Assembly: GCA_965203535.1 (NCBI GenBank)
Contig: OZ241897.1
Location: 992,001-1,056,000 of the forward strand
Origin: JAJDTT01 sp022827025
GTDB taxonomy: Bacteria; Acidobacteriota; UBA6911; RPQK01; JAJDTT01
DNA length: 64,000 nucleotides
Reading direction: 5' to 3'
The notes below the pieces were generated by a model. It worked only from the letters and a program-made list of their open reading frames with translations. It made no database searches and had not been told where the DNA came from. Shown piece after piece: positions 47,596 to 54,507 of the stretch. Both the position numbers and the translations under genes were made by a program. The stretch's first letter is position 1; each line of letters starts with the position of its first letter.

Positions 47596-49593
47596 ATGAG
47601 AGCCGATAAGTCACCCATGACCTCAATTCTCCCCATAAACCTGGACGATCTCCTCTACTGCCGTAGCGTGGAGTCGGAACGTGTGGAGTTCAAGGCGTCT
47701 TGGAGTCCCCAAACGACTGGTCCCCAAGTGCTCCGAACGATCTGTGCTTTTGCCAACGACTACCACAATCTGAACGGTGGCTACGTCGTCATCGGCGTCG
47801 AAGAAGGCGACGGACGGGCGGTGCTACCTCCCTCCGGTTTGCCCGACGAGGATGTGGAACGGGCGCAACGGTGGATTCGCGGTCAGTGTAACAGGTTGGA
47901 TCCACCCTACGCTCCCATCCTGTCGCCTGAGACGGTCGGGGGTCGGCTCGTCCTGGTGGTATGGGCTCCGGCGAGTGAAATGAGACCCCATCGCGCTCCC
48001 GCCGACGGCGCCGGGCCGAGTCGATACTGGGTTCGCCTAGGTGCCGAGACCGTCGACGCCGAGCAACGCGGCGGTTTACTTCAGGGCCTGATTCAGCAGA
48101 CGGCGCGGGTGCCGTGGGACGATCGCCGGGCGTCGGAGAGCCGAGTGGAGGATCTGCGGGAGGCAAAGGTTCGAGAGTATCTGCGCGACATACGGAGCGG
48201 GCTCCTCGAGGAACCGAACGAGAGGGACGTCTATCGGCGCATGCGGCTCACGACGCGGGTGAACGATCATGAGGCGCCCCGGAACGTGGGCCTCCTCTTC
48301 TTCTCAAGAGACCCGGTGAAGTGGTTTCGGGGAGCCAGGATCGAAGTCGTACAGTTTGCCGCAGACCGCGCCGGCAACGTCCAGGAGGAGCGCAGCTTCG
48401 GGGGCGCCCTGGCTGACCAGCTTCGTGATTGTCTGAGCTATCTCGAGAACCTGTCGGCGTCCCATCTGCAGAAGCAGCGGGACCGGACCCAGGTTCGCGG
48501 CTGGGTCAGCTATCCCCTGCCGGCGCTGCGCGAGACCCTCGTCAACGCCGTGTATCACCGCGGCTATGACGTCGACCAGCCCGAACCCACCAAGGTCTAT
48601 CTCTACCCGAGCCGGCTCGAGGTCACCAGCTATCCCGGACCGGTTGCGGGCATCGAATCCCGGCACTTGGTCCCAAACGCGCAGGTGCCACCCGCTCCTG
48701 CCCGCAACCGGCGGATCGGCGAGTTCCTGAAGGAGTTGGGGCTGGCGGAAGGACGCCTCTCCGGCCTGCCCAAAGTATTTCAGGCAATGGAGGCCAACGG
48801 GTCGCCAGTTCCGCGCTTCGACTTCGACGAGCAGCGGACGTGGTTCCGGGCGACGCTGCCGGCCCATCCGGAGTACAGCGCACTGTCGGCCCTTCGGGAC
48901 GCGGCGCACCTGCGGGCTCTGGGGCAAAACCGGGACGCATTCCGCCGCATCCAGTCGGCTTGGGCGTCCAACCTCGCTTCGGCGGTCCTGGCCTCGGAGA
49001 TGATCCGCTCCCACGCCGCGAGCGGCGAGATCCGCCGAGCGGAACATGTCCTGGAGACCTTCGAGGAGCAGGGACCGGCGGCTGCGATCCCCCACGTCGC
49101 GAACACGCTGGTCGAAGCCTTGGTCAACGCCGGCGAAGACGCGAAGGCGCAACGGCTACTTCAGCGGAGCCGTTCCGTGGCGGTCGGCCAAGACGCAATC
49201 GACGCGGCCATCCTGGCCCGGCGCGCGGGGCATGCCAGCCTCGCGCACCTGTACTTCGAGCGCGCGGGCGACGCCGTGTATGCCGACCCCCGAGCGCTGC
49301 ACGAATTCGCCCAGACCAAGCTCCAGTTGGCAGGCAAAGCTCATTGGCAGCGACGGCGTCACTCGAACCGCCGATTCCTCACGGAGGCCCGATCTCTCCT
49401 GGAGCGCGTGGTTCAACTCGAGGCACCGAAGTCACGCCATGCCTGGGCGTGGCGGGACTTGGCGCGCACGCTCAACTGGCTTCGGGCCCCGGTTCGAGAA
49501 GTGGAGGGGGCCTATCGACAGGCGATCGATCGGTTGCCGGAGGAATCCAGGTTCGTCCGCGAGATGGAAAGGATCCGAACATACCGGAAATGA
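47596..49593 (+). CDS. AlbA_2-domain ATP-binding protein with TPR-like tail
   Basis: A 665-aa protein. The AlbA_2 (Schlafen-type) domain is intact (about 25-170: RVEFKASW, ICAFANDYHNLNGGYVVIGV). A GHKL-like ATP-binding part follows (LRETLVNAVYHRGYDVDQ; SRLEVTSYPGPVAGI), then NRRIGEFLKELGLAEGRLSG. The last 220 residues are alpha-helical repeats resembling TPRs (LRDAAHLRALGQNRDAFRRI; VEALVNAGEDAKAQRLLQRS). ATGs occur at 47596 and 47617, and the start is not decided. It is divergent from the tetR operon. Relatives are often annotated as regulators or helicase-like proteins; a defence role is possible but unproven. Confidence 0.8.
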   Translation: MRADKSPMTSILPINLDDLLYCRSVESERVEFKASWSPQTTGPQVLRTICAFANDYHNLNGGYVVIGVEEGDGRAVLPPSGLPDEDVERAQRWIRGQCNRLDPPYAPILSPETVGGRLVLVVWAPASEMRPHRAPADGAGPSRYWVRLGAETVDAEQRGGLLQGLIQQTARVPWDDRRASESRVEDLREAKVREYLRDIRSGLLEEPNERDVYRRMRLTTRVNDHEAPRNVGLLFFSRDPVKWFRGARIEVVQFAADRAGNVQEERSFGGALADQLRDCLSYLENLSASHLQKQRDRTQVRGWVSYPLPALRETLVNAVYHRGYDVDQPEPTKVYLYPSRLEVTSYPGPVAGIESRHLVPNAQVPPAPARNRRIGEFLKELGLAEGRLSGLPKVFQAMEANGSPVPRFDFDEQRTWFRATLPAHPEYSALSALRDAAHLRALGQNRDAFRRIQSAWASNLASAVLASEMIRSHAASGEIRRAEHVLETFEEQGPAAAIPHVANTLVEALVNAGEDAKAQRLLQRSRSVAVGQDAIDAAILARRAGHASLAHLYFERAGDAVYADPRALHEFAQTKLQLAGKAHWQRRRHSNRRFLTEARSLLERVVQLEAPKSRHAWAWRDLARTLNWLRAPVREVEGAYRQAIDRLPEESRFVREMERIRTYRK

Positions 49594-49802
49594 CCCGGAC
49601 AGAATCCAGGCGGGGTTTGCGTTCGGCGTCTTCGGCCAAGGCTTGGACCCGCTCCCTGGCCAACTCCAGACGAACGCTTTTCACCCGAAGATGACTGATC
49701 TCGACTTCGAGTCCAGCGTCGCTCGGCGCGGCTGGTGGCCTTCTGACCGTTCCGAGTCCGCCACCCGACGGGGCGGCAACCTGGCGCAAGAACGCCCGGG
49801 CG
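49594..49802. other. non-coding spacer with one copy of a 74-bp duplication
   Basis: Between the AlbA_2/TPR gene and the broken gene downstream. Sequence 49632-49705 is repeated with about 10 differences at 49861-49934, inside the 3' end of the broken gene. Read on the minus strand both copies encode VEISHLRVKS-x-RLEL-x2-ERVQ, so this spacer holds the remnant of a duplicated gene end. Confidence 0.5.
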
Positions 49803-50371
49803 CTACCTCCGGTGGATCGTCAACTGGTCGAGCAGGAGATCTTCCAGCAGTTCGACGTCACCGGCCAGGTCCTGGACCCGCTCCCAGGACAACTCCAGAC
49901 GAAAGCTTTTCACCCGAAGATGGCTGATCTCGACCGAGAGACCGCCTTCGCCCGATCCGACCTCGACCCGGGCGTCCGACCCCAGATGGAAGAGTACGAA
50001 ATTGTCCAACTCTCCCAGGAATCTGCGTTTTGCCGTATCCCGGACATCTCCTCCGTGAGCTTCGATCAGACGAGCGCTCCCACTCCGGGAGGGATCTCGC
50101 CGGCCGGAGTCTCCGGAAAGGCCACCCGGTCCTTCCGTTCCTGCGAGATGTTCTTGTCGTAGTCGAGGCGGCGGCCCAGGGAGGTGGACTCGACCGTCGG
50201 CGGGTTGACTGCGGGTACATGAGCGGAGGGTAAACCCGGGGGCGCCTGAATCTGGAAGCGTTCGCCGATGGGCATGGAGCCGGTGGCCTGCGCGGAAAGG
50301 GGTACGGCGTAGCTGCTCGGCAGCAGCAGGCAGACGACAAAAGCCAATGCGGTGAGACAACGAAAATTCAT
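49803..50371 (-). pseudogene. frameshifted secreted protein, possibly a cytochrome c peroxidase remnant
   Basis: From the ATG at 50371 a 101-aa frame runs to 50066: a signal peptide (CLTALAFVVCLLLPSSYAVP, cleavage near AQA) then PPGLPSAHVPAVNPPTVE and SLGRRLDYDKNIS. The last two blocks resemble the N-terminus of di-haem cytochrome c peroxidases, but no CxxCH haem motif follows. Coding-like sequence continues in another frame (LIEAHGGDVRDTAKRRFLGE to HLRVKSFRLELSWERVQDL) to a stop at 49803. I read this as one gene broken by a frameshift near 50080. Identity is weak. Confidence 0.45.
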
Positions 50372-50505
50372 GACGGACCAGTCTCCTCCAGAATCACCTG
50401 TGAGCGCCAACCACGGCGTTCGATGTTAGTTTACCCCGGATCTCTGATGTCGTGTCTGGATCTCCGGCGTTTTTCAGTTCACCGGAACCGGGAATCGAGC
50501 GCGGA

Positions 50506-51537
50506 TTACGGAGTATGCTCAACCAACTCCACAAGCAGTTCGCGGATCCGGGGAACCTGCCGCTCGTCGATCTTCAGATGCCGATGGCGCCCATGGCCGC
50601 CCCGCTTGAAACGGGTTCGGCCGACCGGATCGAGGCTCACCTCGCCCGGCGCCGAGACTCGGAAGTATGCACGGCCGGGGCGCACCGCATAAAGGACACT
50701 GGTCAGGTCCCAGGTCGGCCGGTCAGGGAGGTTGGGGACATACAACCGGTACGCTTCGCGGACGGGATGGAGCTCGGTGCTGTCGCCCCTGAGCCGCATG
50801 CGCTCTCCGGGATAGCGGATGGCCATTCCGATCTCGTACGCGCTCACGACGATGGGCGTGGGCCAGGCGTCGAAAAGCTCCCGCGCGGACGGCAGATCCT
50901 TGTAGACATTGTACTCCCGCCCATCCTTCGGCCCGGGTTGGCCGAAACTGCCTGCCACCATGGAGAGCAGGCGGATCTTCCTGGCCGCCAGATCTCTTCC
51001 TTGAAGCGGAGAGTACCGGTCGGGGGGAGAATCGAGCAGACGGGCCAGGTTGGTGGAGAAACCCACCTGGATCACGACCACCGATTGATCGGGTTGACCC
51101 GCCAACGTGCGCCGCAGCAAGGGGGTGGCCTCCTCGACCTCCCCGGGACGATTCAGAGATCGAGCATACCGCAGCCTGCCCTGATCCCTGGCTTCGCAGA
51201 CCTGCCGAACATATCGGCCGTCCTCCGGCGTCGGGCCATTTCGGACGATCCCGATGGGGATTCCGGGTCTCCCGTAATAGTGGTTCAGGAGATCGCAGTA
51301 GGCGGCGGCATGGAAATTGTCCTTGCTGACGGTCACGGCCAGCAGCCGGCATTCTCCCCGGTCCTGAAGCGCATGAATGACGGCGAGCGCCATGGCGTCG
51401 TCGACGTCGTTCCCCATGTCGGTGTCGTAGATCACCCGCACCGGTTCGACGTCCTCCCGCACCACAACTGCTCCAAAGATGTACCCATGAAGCAAGACCA
51501 CGATTGTCAGAAGAATAACAACGACTCCACGCATCAT
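50506..51537 (-). CDS. secreted nucleoside hydrolase
   Basis: Inosine-uridine-preferring nucleoside hydrolase family, 343 aa, hydrolysing ribonucleosides. The Ca2+-binding signature is clear: VRVIYDTDMGNDVDDAMALA (about 33-52). An N-terminal hydrophobic segment (VVVILLTIVVLLHGYIFGAVV) suggests export or membrane anchoring. The late catalytic His region is less clear: VSAYEIGMAIRYPGE is seen in place of the common pattern. It is flanked by a broken gene downstream and stands alone. An exported form would scavenge nucleosides. Confidence 0.87.
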   Translation of the reverse strand: MMRGVVVILLTIVVLLHGYIFGAVVVREDVEPVRVIYDTDMGNDVDDAMALAVIHALQDRGECRLLAVTVSKDNFHAAAYCDLLNHYYGRPGIPIGIVRNGPTPEDGRYVRQVCEARDQGRLRYARSLNRPGEVEEATPLLRRTLAGQPDQSVVVIQVGFSTNLARLLDSPPDRYSPLQGRDLAARKIRLLSMVAGSFGQPGPKDGREYNVYKDLPSARELFDAWPTPIVVSAYEIGMAIRYPGERMRLRGDSTELHPVREAYRLYVPNLPDRPTWDLTSVLYAVRPGRAYFRVSAPGEVSLDPVGRTRFKRGGHGRHRHLKIDERQVPRIRELLVELVEHTP

Positions 51538-51802
51538 CGATTTCCCTTCCCAACACCCTCCGTTACAGCATGCGCCACTGGGCGCGCTCGGTTTTACGGG
51601 AGTTCAGGATTCCCCGGATCTCGTGCCGCCCGGTTCGCCATTCCAACCGGCCGCACCACCGTTGCCAAAAATCAAAGGCCGACCAATTTACGACTTGCAT
51701 CATACCTTCGCAATCCACGTCGTTACTTCGAATGGCGACCTTTCTCCGGTTGGCGGGCCGCTGTTACGCATTGCCAGACACCGGCCTTGAGGGATAGCAA
51801 GC

Positions 51803-52408
51803 ATGCATTGGGCATACAGTGAACCGATTAGCGTTCTCGTATTCCTTCTCCCGGGATTCGTGTCGGCGTCCATATTCTATTCGCTCACATCACATCCGAG
51901 GCCCAGCGCGCTGGACCGCTTTGTTCAGGCTCTGATCTTCAACGTGATTGGACAGGGGGTAACGGCGGCCTTCCTCTTGAGCCTCAACCTGACGCGAGAG
52001 CATCCAGAGTGGACAAATTACCATGAACTGGTTTCCTCTCTTCTCGTCGCGATCCTTCTTGGTTTGGGAGCAGCGATTATTTCCAACAGGGACGTTTTGC
52101 ACGAAATTCTTCGGCGCTTCAGTGTCACGAGGGAGACATCTTATCCATCCGAGTGGTATTCCGCTTTCTCACGACACCACGACTGCTATGTCGTGTTACA
52201 CCTGAACGGAGAACGCCGCCTCTTCGGATGGCCGGAAGAGTGGCCCAGTCGTCCAGAAAAGGGCCATTTCCGAATCGCCGAGGGGGAATGGTTGGTCGGG
52301 GACCGACGCTTCCCTGCAGTAGGAGTGTCCGCTATTCTGATACCGAGTGAGGACGTTCAGATGGTGGAATTTCTGAACGTGAAGCTGGATCAAGTGTCCA
52401 AGGATTAA
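51803..52408 (+). CDS. DUF6338-family membrane protein
   Basis: A 201-aa protein of a family without known function. Three hydrophobic segments occupy the first half (ISVLVFLLPGFVSASIFYSL; FVQALIFNVIGQGVTAAFLL; LLVAILLGLGAAII). A soluble C-terminal domain shows the conserved YVVLHLNGERRLFGWPEEWP and HFRIAEGEWLV. The start has a GAGG element upstream. It is followed 3 nt later by a 45-codon proline-rich gene. Such pairs occur in accessory and defence regions, but no role is established. Confidence 0.82.
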   Translation: MHWAYSEPISVLVFLLPGFVSASIFYSLTSHPRPSALDRFVQALIFNVIGQGVTAAFLLSLNLTREHPEWTNYHELVSSLLVAILLGLGAAIISNRDVLHEILRRFSVTRETSYPSEWYSAFSRHHDCYVVLHLNGERRLFGWPEEWPSRPEKGHFRIAEGEWLVGDRRFPAVGVSAILIPSEDVQMVEFLNVKLDQVSKD

Positions 52409-52411
52409 GCC

Positions 52412-52549
52412 ATGGCGAAAGCGCCAAACCCGCCACCTTCGAAGAAACCCGCAGGCTATTGGTCCTTGAAAAAGGGAACGACTCTTATACCCGCGACACC
52501 TGTCAAACCAAAACCTCCCCCTGCACCACCGCCAAGGAAACGAAATTAG
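52412..52549 (+). CDS. proline-rich microprotein downstream of DUF6338
   Basis: A 45-aa open frame: start MAKAPNPPPSKKPAGYWSLK, then a KGTTLIPATP stretch and a C-terminal run of prolines and basic residues (KPKPPPAPPPRKRN). It starts 3 nt after the DUF6338 stop on the same strand, so it is probably translated with it. The composition (Pro, Lys, Arg) suggests a disordered peptide, perhaps binding a partner domain. The spacing and lack of frameshifts support a real gene, but no family is recognised with certainty. Confidence 0.6.
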   Translation: MAKAPNPPPSKKPAGYWSLKKGTTLIPATPVKPKPPPAPPPRKRN

Positions 52550-52940
52550 CCGTCGAATCAGACTTTCCAAACCACCTTGTGCCGCAAAACGGGCCTGACC
52601 GGCTCGGTCTGGTCAGAGTTGGCTCGTATCGCCGAGACCGGTTTGACCCGAGGTGCTGCCGGCACTGGCCCCGACCCTCGGACACACGGGTGATACGGAG
52701 GACAAAGGAGTCGTCGATGTCGTCGTCCGTGTGGGTAGTGTGGATCAACCGCAAAGATCCGACGATCAGATTCCGTTCCAAAGACCGATCCACCCACTTC
52801 AGACCCAGTGATCTAAGTTTCTGGACCGCGTGATGAGCTGTCATGGGCCCCAGAACGGTTCACCAAGACTCTTTGTATTGCCTGCCAGAATGATAAATAA
52901 TCTTACAATATAGAAAACTAGTTTATGATATGATGATTCT
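52550..52940. other. AT-rich intergenic region before the CARF regulator
   Basis: This 391-nt region has short open frames on both strands without recognisable content. The last 60 nt (from 52880) are strongly AT-rich: TTACAA at 52903-52908 and overlapping TATGAT hexamers at 52924-52929 and 52929-52934. The second hexamer ends 7 nt before the ATG at 52941, where no ribosome-binding site is visible. This suggests a leaderless transcript of the regulator. Confidence 0.45.
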
Positions 52941-54452
52941 ATGCGAAAAACCCTTGTCACCTGGATCGGCCATGCTGATCTCCGAGCATCTGAAGATGAA
53001 GAGAATCTTGGGGCCGGGCCAATTGCCCAGGCCCTCATCGCCCGCCAATTTGACCGCGCATTTCTTATCACCGACCACGAACGCGAGGACGTACGTTGCT
53101 ACTGCCGGTGGCTCCGGACGCGCTGTGACCATGTCAAATTGCAGCTATTGCATGAGACGCTAACCGGACCCACTGAATTCGGAGAGATCTACGTTGCTGC
53201 GGTCCGATCCTGCGAAACCGCGTTGGCCGAAGGGGATGAGGACACGTCACTCACGTTTCACCTGAGCCCGGGAACGCCCGCCATGGCCGCAGTCTGGATC
53301 ATCCTCGCAAAGACACGTTTTCCCGCCGAATTGATCGAATCGTCCAAACTGCACGGTGTCCGCACTGCGTCCGTTCCCTTCGACATCTCGGCGGATTTCT
53401 TGCCCGATCTTCTTCGCCGTCCAGACGAAGAACTCGAACGCCTGAGCGCCGGCCTGCCCTCAGAGGCGCCCGAGTTCGAAGCGATCATTCACCGAAGTCC
53501 GAGCATGAAACGCATGATTCTGCGAGCGCGCCTCGTTGCTCCCCGTTCCGTATCGGTACTGATCGAAGGCGAGACGGGAACAGGAAAGGAACTGCTTGCG
53601 CGGGCTATTCATCAGGCCGGTCCGCGGCGAAACAGGCGCTTCGTAGCCGTGAACTGCGGCGCCATACCGGCGGAACTCGTCGAATCCGAACTTTTCGGGC
53701 ACGAACGGGGCTCATTCACCGGAGCCGTCACTCGCCGGAAAGGCCATTTTCTGGAAGCTGACGGCGGCTCCCTTTTCCTCGACGAAGTGGGCGAGCTACC
53801 CAAACCGGCACAGGTGAAACTCCTCAGAGCAATCCAAGAGGAGGAAATCCTGGCAGTGGGAAGCTCCCGTAGCCGAAGAGTGAATGTAAGGATGATCGCC
53901 GCCACCAACCGATCGCTCCTGTCAGAGGTGGCTGAGGGCACTTTTCGCGATGACCTCTTTCACCGCCTCGCAGTTGCCGTGCTGCGACTCCCTCCGCTCC
54001 GGGAGCGCCGCGACGATCTTAGCCTGTTGACGGATCACCTCCTGGCCTTGGTGAACCGCGAAGGCCGAGAGCAACCCGGTTTCGTGGAAAAGACGCTTTC
54101 TGCCGGGGCAAGAAGTCTCCTTCTGGAGCACCCCTGGCCCGGGAATGTCCGCGAGCTCCAAAACACGTTGACACGCGCGGCGATCTGGACGCCGGAAGCC
54201 ACGCTTACCGCAGAAGACATTCGGGACGCGCTCATGTCTGTCCCCGCCAAGGTGGGCAAAGATCCGGTGCTGGGACGACCCTTGGGTGGTGGTCTCAACC
54301 TGCGGGAGATATTGGCCACGGTGGCTCGCCATTATCTGCAAAGAGCCCTTGACGAGGCACAGGGGAACAAGACCCGTGCAGCCCGGCTGGTTGGCCTTTC
54401 CAGTTACCAGACCTTCACCAACTGGACAAAACGCTACGGCGTCGGGGGATAA
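52941..54452 (+). CDS. sigma-54-dependent activator with CARF/RtcR-like sensor domain
   Basis: Bacterial enhancer-binding protein of 503 aa. Residues 1-160 form a CARF-like Rossmann domain (WIGHADLRASE; LTFHLSPGTPAMAAVWIILA), related to the sensory domain of the RNA-repair regulator RtcR. The AAA+ domain (180-410) has Walker A GETGTGKE (210-217), a sigma-54-contact loop GSFTGA (257-262, a GAFTGA variant), Walker B GGSLFLDE (275-282) and an arginine finger region FRDDLFHRL. A Fis-type helix-turn-helix ends the protein (GNKTRAARLVGLSSYQTF). No rtcA/rtcB is adjacent. A sigma-54 promoter starts at its stop codon, so it most likely activates the downstream restriction operon when its ligand binds. 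Confidence 0.92.
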   Translation: MRKTLVTWIGHADLRASEDEENLGAGPIAQALIARQFDRAFLITDHEREDVRCYCRWLRTRCDHVKLQLLHETLTGPTEFGEIYVAAVRSCETALAEGDEDTSLTFHLSPGTPAMAAVWIILAKTRFPAELIESSKLHGVRTASVPFDISADFLPDLLRRPDEELERLSAGLPSEAPEFEAIIHRSPSMKRMILRARLVAPRSVSVLIEGETGTGKELLARAIHQAGPRRNRRFVAVNCGAIPAELVESELFGHERGSFTGAVTRRKGHFLEADGGSLFLDEVGELPKPAQVKLLRAIQEEEILAVGSSRSRRVNVRMIAATNRSLLSEVAEGTFRDDLFHRLAVAVLRLPPLRERRDDLSLLTDHLLALVNREGREQPGFVEKTLSAGARSLLLEHPWPGNVRELQNTLTRAAIWTPEATLTAEDIRDALMSVPAKVGKDPVLGRPLGGGLNLREILATVARHYLQRALDEAQGNKTRAARLVGLSSYQTFTNWTKRYGVGG

Positions 54453-54468
54453 TGGCACGCAACGTGCA
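54453..54468 (+). promoter_or_regulatory. sigma-54 (-24/-12) promoter of the restriction operon
   Basis: TGGCACGCAACGTGCA matches the consensus TGGCACG-N4-TTGCA with one mismatch. The invariant GG (54454-54455) and GC (54466-54467) are separated by exactly 10 nt. It begins immediately after the TAA of the sigma-54 activator gene and would start transcription about 54478-54480, some 30 nt before the hsdR ATG. The combination with the adjacent activator makes a chance match unlikely. Confidence 0.8.
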
Positions 54469-54507
54469 ATACCCATTTGTGCTTGTGCGTTGGACACGGA
54501 GTATCTG

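Noticed and set aside
52503..52844. A 113-codon minus-strand frame before the CARF regulator
   Set aside because: It overlaps the microprotein gene in antisense and has no family resemblance or ribosome-binding site. The region is better read as intergenic.
52941..54452. Regulator of RNA repair (true RtcR with rtcBA)
   Set aside because: The sensor and architecture are RtcR-like, but no rtcA or rtcB gene is nearby and the sigma-54 promoter faces hsdR.
54286..54507. A 74-codon N-terminal extension of hsdR
   Set aside because: The frame is open but overlaps the regulator's 3' end in another frame and crosses the sigma-54 promoter. The ATG at 54508 has a good ribosome-binding site and matches HsdR starts.
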